In this document: piece by piece, positions 7,470 to 16,464 of the stretch
Layout of the letters: the number at the start of each line of letters is the position of its first letter
Position numbering within the stretch: the stretch's first letter is position 1
DNA from: a bacterium
GTDB taxonomy: Bacteria > Krumholzibacteriota > Krumholzibacteriia > LZORAL124-64-63
Reading direction: 5' to 3'
Assembly (NCBI GenBank): GCA_024223715.1
Contig: JAAEOA010000277.1
Coordinates: forward strand, 1-47,533
DNA length: 47,533 nucleotides
The notes under the pieces: model-generated
Databases searched by the model: none
The model's input: only the letters and a program-made list of their open reading frames with translations
Told to the model about the DNA's origin: nothing
Program-made: the position numbers and the translations under genes

Positions 7470-9455
7470 ATGGCTAAAGTAGTCATCGGCGCCTGGGACG
7501 ACCAAAAGGTCGACAACCGGGGCAAACGCTTTTTTGAAATCGATGAATTTGACGCTCTGGGCGACTTCAAGGAATTTGATCCGGGCAACCGCATAAAAGC
7601 CTTCCTTGGTGGAAAAGGATTTTTTGTATTCGACAAAGATGTCTCCATTATGAGCGCCATCCGGGATTATCTGGAACGGTCAGCCAACGAAAGTTGCGGT
7701 AAATGTACACCCTGCCGCACGGGAACCCGGATTCTCGTTGAAAAATTAAATGACGTTTGCGAGAACGGTACCTGTGATCGCAAAATGGAAGAAATTCATG
7801 AACTGGCCGAACATATCCAATCGAGCAGCCTCTGCGGATTGGGCCAGTCTGCAACCGTACCTCTGCTCCAGTTACTGGATAATTTCCCTGAAATTGCCGA
7901 AGAAGAACTGCGAAGCGGAGCCGCCGCCGTGGCGCAGCCCAGCCAAAGCTACGTGACTGCCCCCTGTATTGAAGAATGTCCCAGCAAAGTCGATGTGCCA
8001 AGATACATTGATTATTTAAAAGACGGGAAGTTCTCTCATTCGGTAGGCGTTGTACTGCAAAAATATCCGATGGCTGCCACCTGTGGCCGTGTTTGTGTTC
8101 GCTTTTGCGAAATGGCCTGTCGCCGCACCCAGGTTGACGACGCCGTGGGAATCAAAGTCCTTAAACGTTTTGTCGCTGACCAGGAAAAATACGCCAGCGA
8201 TCATTGGTTTAGCAAAGACCTGATTACCGATCCCAAACCCGATGACCTGAAGGTCGCCGTCATTGGCGCCGGACCGGCCGGTGTTTCCGCTGCCTACCAC
8301 TTGTTGCTCAAAGGCTACAAAGTGGAAGTTTTTGAAGCCATGACCGAACCTGGTGGCATGGCTGCCGTGGGTATACCGGAATACCGTCTGCCCAAAGAAG
8401 AAATTTTGCGCAAAGAAGTTTCCATCATTGAAGATCTCGGTGGAACCATTCACTACAACCAGCGCATGGGTAAACACTTCACTCTCGATACCCTCATTGA
8501 AGATGGCTTCAAATCTGTATTCCTGGGTGTGGGTGCTCACAAGGGAAAAGCCATGGGCGTACCCGGTGAAGAAACCTCCATTCAAGGTTACATCACCGGT
8601 GTAAAATTCCTGCTCTTCATTAATCATTACCACATTAACATGGGTGTGGAAATGGACCTTGGCGATAAAATGGTTGTTGTCGGTGGCGGCAATGTGGCCA
8701 TGGATTGTGTACGGTCCGCTTTACGCATGGGCGTCAAGGAAGTGCATTTGGTCTACCGTCGCACCCGCAAAGAGATGCCTGCCGATATTGAAGAAATTGA
8801 AGCTGCAGAACACGAAGGTGTCATCTTCCACTACCTGACGCACCCAACCAAAGTTATCAGCGAAGATGGAAAAGTCACCGGTTTGGAACTGATAAAAATG
8901 GAACTGGGCGAAGCTGACCAGAGTGGCAGAGCCAGAGTTATTCCCGTCGATGACAGTGAGTTCACCCTGGATACTGATTTTGTGGTTCCGGCCATTGGCC
9001 AGAAAGTAGACCACAGCTTCATAAGCCCTGAAGAAGGGGTTGAGTTCAACAACTGGGGCCTCATCCAGGCCGACGAGCAAACTCTGCGCACAACCCGTCG
9101 CGGAGTATTCGCCGGTGGCGATGCTGTGACCGGACCGGCCACCCTGATTGAGGCCATGGCCCAGGGTCAACAGGCAGCCGAAAGTATCGACGATTATTTA
9201 ACCCACGGCCGTTTGAAGTTCCGCCCCGAACGACGGTTCCAAAAGCTGCTTAAAGAGATGCGGTCACTGCATTCTGAAGATGTTGTGCAACCCATCCGCC
9301 ACTTGTACCGGGTCAAGGTCGATGAGTTGGACCCGGAAACCCGCAAAAGAAAATTCGAGGAAGTGGAAAAACCCATTTCCGTGGACGCGGCCTACCGCGA
9401 AGCCGAACGCTGCATGCGCTGCTACCGGGTCTACTCGGTAGTAACTGAGAAATAG
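7470..9455 (+). CDS. NuoF-tail/GltD-like flavoprotein subunit of the hydrogenase
   Basis: A 661-residue fusion. Residues about 55-140 match the C-terminal Fe-S domain of NuoF/HydB (SCGKCTPCRTG, C76/C79/C82 plus C122 in LCGLG). Residues about 160 onward match GltD/NfnB: cysteines at 166, 170, 205, 209, 213 and 217, the FAD motif GAGPAG at 266-271, a second dinucleotide motif VVVGGGNVAMDC and the FAD-closing motif GDAVTGPATLIEAMAQG. An extra CMRC lies at the C-terminus. The FMN/NADH Rossmann domain of normal NuoF is absent. The ATG at 7470 is chosen over the TTG at 7464 because GGAGG (7458-7462) is seven bases upstream. It probably exchanges electrons between NAD(P)H and the hydrogenase. Confidence 0.85.
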   Translation: MAKVVIGAWDDQKVDNRGKRFFEIDEFDALGDFKEFDPGNRIKAFLGGKGFFVFDKDVSIMSAIRDYLERSANESCGKCTPCRTGTRILVEKLNDVCENGTCDRKMEEIHELAEHIQSSSLCGLGQSATVPLLQLLDNFPEIAEEELRSGAAAVAQPSQSYVTAPCIEECPSKVDVPRYIDYLKDGKFSHSVGVVLQKYPMAATCGRVCVRFCEMACRRTQVDDAVGIKVLKRFVADQEKYASDHWFSKDLITDPKPDDLKVAVIGAGPAGVSAAYHLLLKGYKVEVFEAMTEPGGMAAVGIPEYRLPKEEILRKEVSIIEDLGGTIHYNQRMGKHFTLDTLIEDGFKSVFLGVGAHKGKAMGVPGEETSIQGYITGVKFLLFINHYHINMGVEMDLGDKMVVVGGGNVAMDCVRSALRMGVKEVHLVYRRTRKEMPADIEEIEAAEHEGVIFHYLTHPTKVISEDGKVTGLELIKMELGEADQSGRARVIPVDDSEFTLDTDFVVPAIGQKVDHSFISPEEGVEFNNWGLIQADEQTLRTTRRGVFAGGDAVTGPATLIEAMAQGQQAAESIDDYLTHGRLKFRPERRFQKLLKEMRSLHSEDVVQPIRHLYRVKVDELDPETRKRKFEEVEKPISVDAAYREAERCMRCYRVYSVVTEK

Positions 9456-9464
9456 GAGGCGATC

Positions 9465-11255
9465 ATGAACGCAACCATCAATGGCCGAAGCATAGAGTTC
9501 GCCACCGAGCAAACCATTTTGGAAGCCGCCCGCGCGGATGGACAATTTATTCCCACCCTTTGCGAATTGGCCGATATTGGCCACACACCTGGAACTTGCC
9601 GTATGTGCATTGTGGAAGTCAGCCGGCCAGGCCAGAAAAAAGCCCAGCTCCTGACTGCCTGCGATACACCCGTGGAAGAGGGTATGGTTATTCGCACCCG
9701 CACCACGGAAGTTCGTCAGCATCAGCGTCTGCAAATGGAACTCCTGCTGGCTGATCACAATCAGGATTGTGCGTCCTGTGTTCGCCACGGGGATTGTGAA
9801 CTGCAGGACACCGCTCAATTTGTAGGCCTGCAGGGAACCCGTTACACCAACCCGGAATACCATGCCGGACGTTGCGTGGATCGCACCAGCATTGCCATCG
9901 AACGCGACATGACAAAATGTGTGCGTTGTCAGCGCTGCCTCGCAGTATGCCGTGATGTGCAAGGCACCGACGTATTGGTTTTTTCAGGAACTGGTTTGAA
10001 CGCCGAAATCGGGATACGCGACAGCATCGCCATGGGCGATAGCGATTGCGTCAGTTGTGGACAATGCACATTGGTTTGTCCCGTTGGAGCCTTGGCCGAA
10101 AAAGATGACACCGAAAAAGTTATCGACTATTTCTACGATGAAGATATTTTCACCGTCATTCAAATTGCCCCCGCCACCCGTATTGCCCTCGGTGAAGAGT
10201 TTAATATGGGCTACGGAGAAAACGTTGAAGGCAAATTGATCAGCGCCTTTGAACAACTGGGAGCCGATGTTGTTCTGGATACAAACTTCACCGCTGACCT
10301 GGTGATTATGGAAGAAGGCAACGAACTGCTGAGCCGCATTCAGAACGGCGGCACCTTGCCTATGTTCACCAGCTGCTCTCCCGGTTGGGTTAACTGGCTG
10401 GAAAAGAATCATCCCGAATTGAGGGACAATCTTTCCACGGTCAAATCGCCTCAGCAGTGCTTTGGGGCCGTGGCCAAAACATATCTGGCAGACCGTATGA
10501 ACATTGATCCTGCAAAAATGCGGGTCATCAGCATTATGCCCTGTACGGCCAAAAAAGAAGAAGCGGCCCGGCCCGAGTTCACCATGGATGGACGCCCGGA
10601 TGTAGACGTTGTGTTAACCACTCGCGAATGCGCTCGACTGCTGAAGCGCGAAGGTGTTTGGCTGCCCGGTCTTGCCGAAGGAAAATTCAACAACGAGTGG
10701 ATGGGGCTGTACTCCGGTGCGGCTGAAATATTTGGCACCACCGGTGGAGTGACCGAAGCTGCTGTTCGAACCGTGCACTATGCGGTGACCGGTAACGAAC
10801 TGCCCGCCATCGACTATGAGGCCATTCGCGGCTACGAACACATGCGCGAAGCTGAAGTTGATCTGGGTGAGAAAGGCACAGTTAAAGTTGGGGTGGCCCA
10901 CGGTCTGGCAGCTGCCAAAAAAATGATTGAAAGAGTGCAAAGCGGTGACGCCGACTACACCTTTATTGAGTTCATGGGTTGCCCCGGCGGCTGCATGGGC
11001 GGAGGCGGCCAACCACGCATTAAGAAGAACTACCAGAGCTTCTGGCATGAACGTCAGCAAGCAATCTATAAAATTGACAAGGAAGCGCCAATTCGGCAGT
11101 CTCACAACAACCCGTGCATTCAGAAAATCTATGATGAATTTCTGGGTGAACCACTGGGCAAGAAGTCGCATGAATTGCTGCATACTCACTACCTCGACCG
11201 TAAGGTGGACGTGAAGCATGACATGAAGACCATTTGGGATGAAATTCGGGGTTAA
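9465..11255 (+). CDS. hydA: [FeFe]-hydrogenase catalytic subunit (HydA, M3-type domain layout)
   Basis: A 596-residue group A [FeFe]-hydrogenase. In order: a plant-type [2Fe-2S] domain (C33, C44, C47, C66), a His-Cys3 [4Fe-4S] site (H98, C102, C105, C111), two ferredoxin clusters (C152/155/158/162 and C195/198/201/205), then the H-cluster domain. H-cluster motifs are TSCSPGW (C304), MPCTAKKEE (C360) and EFMGCPGGCMGGGGQP (C506, C510). It catalyses reversible proton reduction to hydrogen. With the two genes before it, it forms a soluble three-subunit enzyme like bifurcating or NAD(P)-linked hydrogenases. The residue after C304 is Ser instead of the usual proton-relay Cys. No maturases (HydEFG) are in the window. 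Confidence 0.96.
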   Translation: MNATINGRSIEFATEQTILEAARADGQFIPTLCELADIGHTPGTCRMCIVEVSRPGQKKAQLLTACDTPVEEGMVIRTRTTEVRQHQRLQMELLLADHNQDCASCVRHGDCELQDTAQFVGLQGTRYTNPEYHAGRCVDRTSIAIERDMTKCVRCQRCLAVCRDVQGTDVLVFSGTGLNAEIGIRDSIAMGDSDCVSCGQCTLVCPVGALAEKDDTEKVIDYFYDEDIFTVIQIAPATRIALGEEFNMGYGENVEGKLISAFEQLGADVVLDTNFTADLVIMEEGNELLSRIQNGGTLPMFTSCSPGWVNWLEKNHPELRDNLSTVKSPQQCFGAVAKTYLADRMNIDPAKMRVISIMPCTAKKEEAARPEFTMDGRPDVDVVLTTRECARLLKREGVWLPGLAEGKFNNEWMGLYSGAAEIFGTTGGVTEAAVRTVHYAVTGNELPAIDYEAIRGYEHMREAEVDLGEKGTVKVGVAHGLAAAKKMIERVQSGDADYTFIEFMGCPGGCMGGGGQPRIKKNYQSFWHERQQAIYKIDKEAPIRQSHNNPCIQKIYDEFLGEPLGKKSHELLHTHYLDRKVDVKHDMKTIWDEIRG

Positions 11256-11274
11256 GAGATATTCCAATGACCAA

Positions 11275-11310
11275 ATAAAACGGAGGAGCCAAAAGGCTCC
11301 TCCGTTTTAT
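11275..11310. terminator. Bidirectional terminator between hydA and the C1 peptidase gene
   Basis: A perfect 16-base-pair stem: ATAAAACGGAGGAGCC (11275-11290), a four-base AAAA loop, and GGCTCCTCCGTTTTAT (11295-11310). The A-rich and T-rich stem ends provide a short U-run on either strand, so it can serve both convergent genes. Confidence 0.85.
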
Positions 11311-11333
11311 CAGAACAAGGAAATCAATGAAAT

Positions 11334-12605
11334 TTAGTTCAACAGCCCTTCCAACCGATCCTTATGTACCGTAAAGCTGAGCATTTTCAGTTTAATGTAA
11401 TCACCCGACCAGAAGTAATAACCCTTGAATTCACCAAGCCTGGAACTGCGGTTACTATCCTTGATTAAAAACCAATCCTGTCCCCCAAACCGTTTGAATC
11501 CAACCACGTGCACACCATGATCATCACCGGTAGTGCCGTTGGCAATACGGAATTCCCGGCTCGCCTGGTTGATATATTTTGAAGGAATGTCCCACTCCGG
11601 CACCATGGCCGTATCGAACTTTCCATCCATACCGGCTTCGCTGTTGTCGCCGCCAATGCTGACGGTGTAACCATCTTTTACAGCCTTCTTGATAACTTCA
11701 TAAAAGTCATGCAATGGCAAATTCACGTAATCATCTTTGCGACGCCAATTATCAGTCACATCCAGCAGGACACGTGTATAAAACGGGGTGTCCATTCTGG
11801 AAACACATCCCACATAATCGTCAAGATTCAGGTTCAAAACATCGCTGAGAAATCCCTGAGGGCTATAGGTTTTGCCATCATAAGTTACGTCAACCGGTGG
11901 GGCACCAAGATGCTTGTCCAGAATTGCACGAACATAAACCATGTTCTGCTCTTCGTCCCAGGTTTTGCTTTCGATGACCCAGTCGAGATAGCCTTTCAAT
12001 TCATTCATCAGAGGCGTATGGTCGTGACAGGTTCCCGGCACAGCCACACCCGAATAATCTTCTTGGGTCATGGCTCCGTATTTTCGGAAAACCTCAAGAG
12101 TGCCATGATCCTGGCTACCCTGTGACAAGGGCGTGCGGCCAAAGCTGTTCAAATAGGCCCGGCTTTTTTCCACATATTCCCAATAAGCCACCCACATTTC
12201 GGAGAGCTTTACTTCCGGGCCACCGAGGCGTTGGCTCTCGCTTTCCATGTAACTGACCGAGCAAAAAGCCCAGCAGGTTCCGGTATAAAACTGAGGGGTG
12301 GGCGGCAGATGCCAGATCTGATCAAATTCATCGGGTGTGCCTGGAGATTTTACTTTGGACCAATCAATGCGCAGATCTTTTCCAGCTTTTGATTTTTCCG
12401 ATGACTCATCGGCATATTGGTCTTCCACCAACTTCTGAAGACTGTCGCGTTCTGCTGCATTGGCCTCACGCAGTTCAACAATTTCATCCAGCTTGGGATA
12501 CTTGTTTTTCTCACGATACACCGGGTCGGCAGCCAGCGCGCTGCAGGCAAAAAAAGTAAGCAGCAAAGCGGTGCAAACCATCAGTGTTGTCTTTCGGGTT
12601 GTCAT
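11334..12605 (-). CDS. Exported papain-family (C1) cysteine peptidase
   Basis: A 423-residue protein with an N-terminal signal peptide (about 1-26, LLLTFFACSALAA). The C1 peptidase domain has its nucleophile C111 in TGTCWAFCSVSY and the catalytic His at about 363 in DDHGVHVVGF. The motif equivalent to the papain Asn segment reads WFLIKDSNRSS, so the usual IKNS Asn is an Asp (about 383). GGAG precedes the ATG. It resembles bacterial bleomycin-hydrolase/C1 families, probably acting in the periplasm or outside the cell. The Yip1-like gene starts upstream, ten bases before this one, so they likely form an operon. Substrate unknown. Confidence 0.85.
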   Translation of the reverse strand: MTTRKTTLMVCTALLLTFFACSALAADPVYREKNKYPKLDEIVELREANAAERDSLQKLVEDQYADESSEKSKAGKDLRIDWSKVKSPGTPDEFDQIWHLPPTPQFYTGTCWAFCSVSYMESESQRLGGPEVKLSEMWVAYWEYVEKSRAYLNSFGRTPLSQGSQDHGTLEVFRKYGAMTQEDYSGVAVPGTCHDHTPLMNELKGYLDWVIESKTWDEEQNMVYVRAILDKHLGAPPVDVTYDGKTYSPQGFLSDVLNLNLDDYVGCVSRMDTPFYTRVLLDVTDNWRRKDDYVNLPLHDFYEVIKKAVKDGYTVSIGGDNSEAGMDGKFDTAMVPEWDIPSKYINQASREFRIANGTTGDDHGVHVVGFKRFGGQDWFLIKDSNRSSRLGEFKGYYFWSGDYIKLKMLSFTVHKDRLEGLLN

Positions 12606-12615
12606 TTTTTCTCCA

Positions 12616-13152
12616 TTAGAAAGCCAGCATTAAAGCGCCGGTTAAGCCAAGTAAAACAAAGAGGCCTGCAACAGCACCCTTCACGATCCAACCAATGATT
12701 ACCACCATTATGGCCTTGCCGTTACCATCAAAATTCATGACGACACGAATGGCCACTACAAAAGCAGCCAATTGCCACAAACTGGCCACAACTCCCACCA
12801 GCCAGCCAAAACCAGGCACAATACCCACAACTGCCAACACACCAGGTGCGGTGGCAAATCCGGTGACTCGCAGAACAGCCGTTAAATCACAACGGGTATC
12901 GGGATCAGGAATGAGTTTGGTACCCACCACGTAAGCCAGGGCAGCTTGAAGCACCCATCCCAGAAGAGCCATCACGGCCCCTCCAATAAGACCAGCAGGT
13001 CCAGCCAGGGCGGCACCAATTCCAGCGGCAGCACTGACAATAACCACGACCGTAACAGCTGCGCCCATCGAGTCTTCATTCTGGGCAATTTCGTTGTAAA
13101 AACCGGGCTCGAGTTTAGCAGCACGGATCATGTTGTCGACAATGTTTGCCAT
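12616..13152 (-). CDS. Yip1-family membrane protein
   Basis: A 178-residue integral membrane protein with about five hydrophobic helices and a cytoplasmic N-terminus. The order of a first helix pair, the segment LRVTGFATAPGVLAVVG, and two final helices is that of Yip1 domains, a broad family of membrane proteins with no settled bacterial function. AAGGAAAGATC precedes the ATG. It is immediately upstream of the C1 peptidase gene and probably co-transcribed with it. Confidence 0.7.
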   Translation of the reverse strand: MANIVDNMIRAAKLEPGFYNEIAQNEDSMGAAVTVVVIVSAAAGIGAALAGPAGLIGGAVMALLGWVLQAALAYVVGTKLIPDPDTRCDLTAVLRVTGFATAPGVLAVVGIVPGFGWLVGVVASLWQLAAFVVAIRVVMNFDGNGKAIMVVIIGWIVKGAVAGLFVLLGLTGALMLAF

Positions 13153-13476
13153 GATCTTTCCTTTCTGATGGTATCAATAAGCCGGGGAGCTTTTTTGCAC
13201 CTGACGAATATACCCGTTCAATAGGGGGTGTGGCAAGTTTGGAGTGGGTGGAATTGCCAATTGCACTCAGAATGTTGTTAAGCCCACGATTAAAGGTGTA
13301 TTGGGCATGCTAATCCTATAAATGTCCCCCTGACGCGCATTCAATTTAATCAGAATTTAGTACGAGGTCGCCAGAATTTCTTTGGCTACATTCTTCGCGG
13401 CACAACCACATCTTTCGCCAAAGCCCAGCAGATGTTATCTTGCCCCCAAACAATCACCCTTGTAGGAGGTAGCGCC
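13153..13476. other. Intergenic region between the Yip1-like gene and hutU
   Basis: 324 bases with no supported gene. The last part is open in frame with hutU up to an ATG at 13432, but that ATG has no ribosome site. I see no convincing hairpin or conserved promoter pair; a TATAAA-like hexamer near 13316 has no good -35. Confidence 0.4.
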
Positions 13477-15522
13477 GTGAGCGCCCAGAATACTAACATT
13501 TCCGACCTGAATTCCTTCCAGCAGCAAATTCGCCAGGGCATTCCCGCCACCATTCCCGCCCAACCGGTGGACAACCCGGCCATTAGCCGCGCTCCCGAAC
13601 GCCCCATGCTGCTTTCCGATGACGAAAAACGTCTGGCCCTGGCCAATGCTTTGCGCTATTTCCCCCCGGAAATGCACACCGAACTGGCCCCGGAATTTGC
13701 TCAGGAACTGGCCACTTACGGGCGCATTTACATGTTGCGCTTCCGCCCAATCTACGAAATGCACGCCCGGCCCATTGAAGAGTATCCCGCTCAATGCGCC
13801 CAGGCAGCCGGCATCATGCTGATGATTCAAAACAACCTCGACCCGGTTGTGGCCCAGCATCCATACGAACTGGTTACTTATGGAGGCAACGGCACCGTCT
13901 TCCAAAACTGGGCCCAATACCTGCTTACAATGAAATACCTCTCGGAAATGACCGAAGATCAAACCCTGGCTCTTTATTCCGGCCATCCCATGGGCCTCTT
14001 CCCCAGTCATAAAGACGCTCCCCGGGTGGTGGTCACCAATGGCATGGTCATCCCCAACTACAGCAGTGGCGACGACTACACCCGCATGAGCGCCCTCGGT
14101 GTGACCAGCTACGGTCAAATGACAGCCGGCAGCTTTATGTACATTGGCCCACAGGGGATTGTGCACGGAACCACCATCAGCATTCTGGGAGCAGGACGGC
14201 TTTATCTGGAGGGTGAAAACCCTCTTGCCGGAGCTCTTTATTTGTCCAGTGGTCTCGGTGGCATGAGTGGTGCACAAGGCAAAGCTGCGGTCATTGCCGG
14301 TTGTGTGGGTCTGCTCGCTGAAATCAATCCCGACGCCGTTAAAAAACGCCACGAACAAGGTTGGGTCGATGAAGTGTTCACCGATCTGCCCGAATTGCTG
14401 GAACGGGTCCGGGTTGCCAAAGCCAGCAAAGAGGCCGTTGCCTTGGCCTATCAGGGAAATATTGTCGATCTGTGGGAGGCTCTTGTTGATAGCGATATTG
14501 CCGTGGAACTGGCCAGCGACCAGACCAGCCTGCACATCCCCTACACCGGCGGCTACTATCCCGCCGACATGAGCTACGATGAAAGCAACCAGATGATGGC
14601 TGCCGATCCTGCAGCTTTTAAGGTAAAAGTTCAGGCTACGTTGTTGCGTCACATTGAAGCGGTCAACGCTTTGGTAGCGCGCGGAACCAAATTCTGGGAT
14701 TACGGCAACGCCTTCCTTTTGGAATGCAGCCGCGCCGGAGCCGACATCGCCAAACCCGACGGTCGGTTCATTTACCCCAGCTATGTGGAAGACATCATGG
14801 GCCCCATGTGTTTCGACTTCGGATTTGGTCCCTTCCGTTGGGTTTGTACCAGTGGCTTGGCCAAAGACCTGGAAACCACCGACCGAATCGCGGGCGATGT
14901 GATGGAAAAACTGGCTGCCGTGGCCCCGGAACAAACCCGCCAGCAGTATCTGGACAACCTGCGCTGGATCCGCCAGGCCGGAGCCAACAAAATGGTTGTC
15001 GGCAGTCAGGCCAGAATATTGTACAGTGATGCTGAAGGCCGCCGGGCTATCGCCGCTGCCTTCAATGAAGCCATCAAACGTGGCGAGATTTCCGCGCCTG
15101 TAGTTCTGGGCCGCGATCATCACGATGTATCCGGAACCGACAGTCCTTACCGCGAGACCAGCAACATTTACGACGGCAGCATGTTCACCGCCGACATGGC
15201 CGTGCAAAATTGCATTGGCGACAGCTTCCGCGGTGCCACCTGGGTCAGCCTGCATAACGGCGGCGGCGTGGGTTGGGGCGAAGTGGTCAATGGTGGCTTT
15301 GGCATGCTGCTCGACGGTGGCGACGATTGCGCCCGCCGTCTGCGATCCATGCTGCACTGGGATGTGAACAACGGTGTCGCACGCCGGGCCTGGGCCCGCA
15401 ACGAAGGTGCCGAGTTCGCCATCAACAAAGCCATGGAACTGGAACCAAAATTGAAAATTACCGTGGCACAACACGCCGACAATAATCTTGTCGATGCCGC
15501 CATTAGCAAATCATTCGAATAA
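13477..15522 (+). CDS. hutU: Urocanate hydratase
   Basis: A 681-residue cytoplasmic urocanase, the second step of histidine degradation (urocanate to imidazolonepropionate) using tightly bound NAD+. Family landmarks include YGGNGTVFQNWAQY, SGHPMGLFPSH, GPQGIVHGTTI, the NAD-binding GLGGMSGAQGKAA and, near the end, SLHNGGGVGWGE. It is of the longer (about 680-residue) type. The start is GTG at 13477: AGGAGG (13464-13469) is seven bases upstream, whereas the in-frame ATG at 13432 lacks a ribosome site. No other hut gene is nearby; the next gene, 13 bases on, is thyX. Confidence 0.93.
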   Translation: MSAQNTNISDLNSFQQQIRQGIPATIPAQPVDNPAISRAPERPMLLSDDEKRLALANALRYFPPEMHTELAPEFAQELATYGRIYMLRFRPIYEMHARPIEEYPAQCAQAAGIMLMIQNNLDPVVAQHPYELVTYGGNGTVFQNWAQYLLTMKYLSEMTEDQTLALYSGHPMGLFPSHKDAPRVVVTNGMVIPNYSSGDDYTRMSALGVTSYGQMTAGSFMYIGPQGIVHGTTISILGAGRLYLEGENPLAGALYLSSGLGGMSGAQGKAAVIAGCVGLLAEINPDAVKKRHEQGWVDEVFTDLPELLERVRVAKASKEAVALAYQGNIVDLWEALVDSDIAVELASDQTSLHIPYTGGYYPADMSYDESNQMMAADPAAFKVKVQATLLRHIEAVNALVARGTKFWDYGNAFLLECSRAGADIAKPDGRFIYPSYVEDIMGPMCFDFGFGPFRWVCTSGLAKDLETTDRIAGDVMEKLAAVAPEQTRQQYLDNLRWIRQAGANKMVVGSQARILYSDAEGRRAIAAAFNEAIKRGEISAPVVLGRDHHDVSGTDSPYRETSNIYDGSMFTADMAVQNCIGDSFRGATWVSLHNGGGVGWGEVVNGGFGMLLDGGDDCARRLRSMLHWDVNNGVARRAWARNEGAEFAINKAMELEPKLKITVAQHADNNLVDAAISKSFE

Positions 15523-15534
15523 GCAGGAGAAACA

Positions 15535-16461
15535 ATGGACCAGCGTGCAGAAAAACTAAACCGCCCTTCGGTACCCGCTCTTGATGACATTCTGGGTGTG
15601 CCTTTTAAAGTCCTGGACGATGGCCTGATCAGAGTTGTCGACTACATGGGCGACGACCCGGCCATTGTGCAAGCCGCTCGGGTTTCTTATGGCGACGGCA
15701 CCAAAAAGACCAGCGACGACCGGGGCCTCATTCGCTACCTCTTGCGTCATCGGCACACGACCCCGTTTGAAATGTGCAGCCTGAAACTTCACATTCGGGT
15801 TCCCATGGATGCCTGGCGGCAGTGGATTCGGCACCGGACTGCCTCAGTCAATGAAACGAGCACAAGGTATTCCATTGCAATAAGTTCAAGCCAAACAACT
15901 CAACCCGACCAGTGGCGAATCCAAGCCACCGACAACAAACAGGGTAGCAGTGGCTGGCTCGATTCAAATGCTGGCGCAGAACTGACCCAGGCCGAAACTG
16001 ACTTCCACAACACAGCCCGTGAAGTTTACGACCAGCGCCTGGAAAATGGCGTGGCCCGCGAACAGGCCCGTAAAGATTTGCCACTGTGCACGTACACCGA
16101 AGCCTATTGGAAAATGGACCTGCACAACTTGCTGCACTTCCTGGCTTTGCGCATGGACCCCCACGCTCAAAAGGAAATCCGCGACTACGCCACTATTATT
16201 GGCGAAGAAATTGTCTCACGTTGGGTACCCAAAACCTGGGAAGCTTTTCAGGACTACCGTCTCGGGGCTGTGCATTATTCTCGCATTGAACATGAAATCA
16301 TGGCTGCGGTGGGAGCGCAAAATCTGGACCAGGCCAACGCTATTGCCACGGAGGCCGGCTGGCTTAAACCATCCAAAAAAGGTGGCCTGCTGCGCAACCG
16401 TGAGCGCGATGAATTGACTGCCAAATTGAAGTCCTTAAGTCTCGCTGTTCCCTGGGAGTAA
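15535..16461 (+). CDS. thyX: FAD-dependent thymidylate synthase ThyX
   Basis: A 308-residue flavin-dependent thymidylate synthase that makes dTMP from dUMP with methylene-tetrahydrofolate and NADPH. The ThyX signature is complete: RHRTASVNETSTRY at 99-112. RHRHTTPFEM at about 71-80 is the other conserved segment. It is longer than the common 220-250 residues because of N- and C-terminal extensions. AGGAG precedes the ATG. It lies between hutU and a PgeF-like gene on the same strand with very short gaps, suggesting an operon. A PgeF-like neighbour fits a loose nucleotide-metabolism theme. Confidence 0.95.
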   Translation: MDQRAEKLNRPSVPALDDILGVPFKVLDDGLIRVVDYMGDDPAIVQAARVSYGDGTKKTSDDRGLIRYLLRHRHTTPFEMCSLKLHIRVPMDAWRQWIRHRTASVNETSTRYSIAISSSQTTQPDQWRIQATDNKQGSSGWLDSNAGAELTQAETDFHNTAREVYDQRLENGVAREQARKDLPLCTYTEAYWKMDLHNLLHFLALRMDPHAQKEIRDYATIIGEEIVSRWVPKTWEAFQDYRLGAVHYSRIEHEIMAAVGAQNLDQANAIATEAGWLKPSKKGGLLRNRERDELTAKLKSLSLAVPWE

Positions 16462-16464
16462 TTT

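Noticed and set aside
13435..15474. A 679-codon open frame on the minus strand opposite hutU
   Set aside because: It is an antisense by-product of the hutU codon bias; hutU on the plus strand matches its family along the full length and has a ribosome site.
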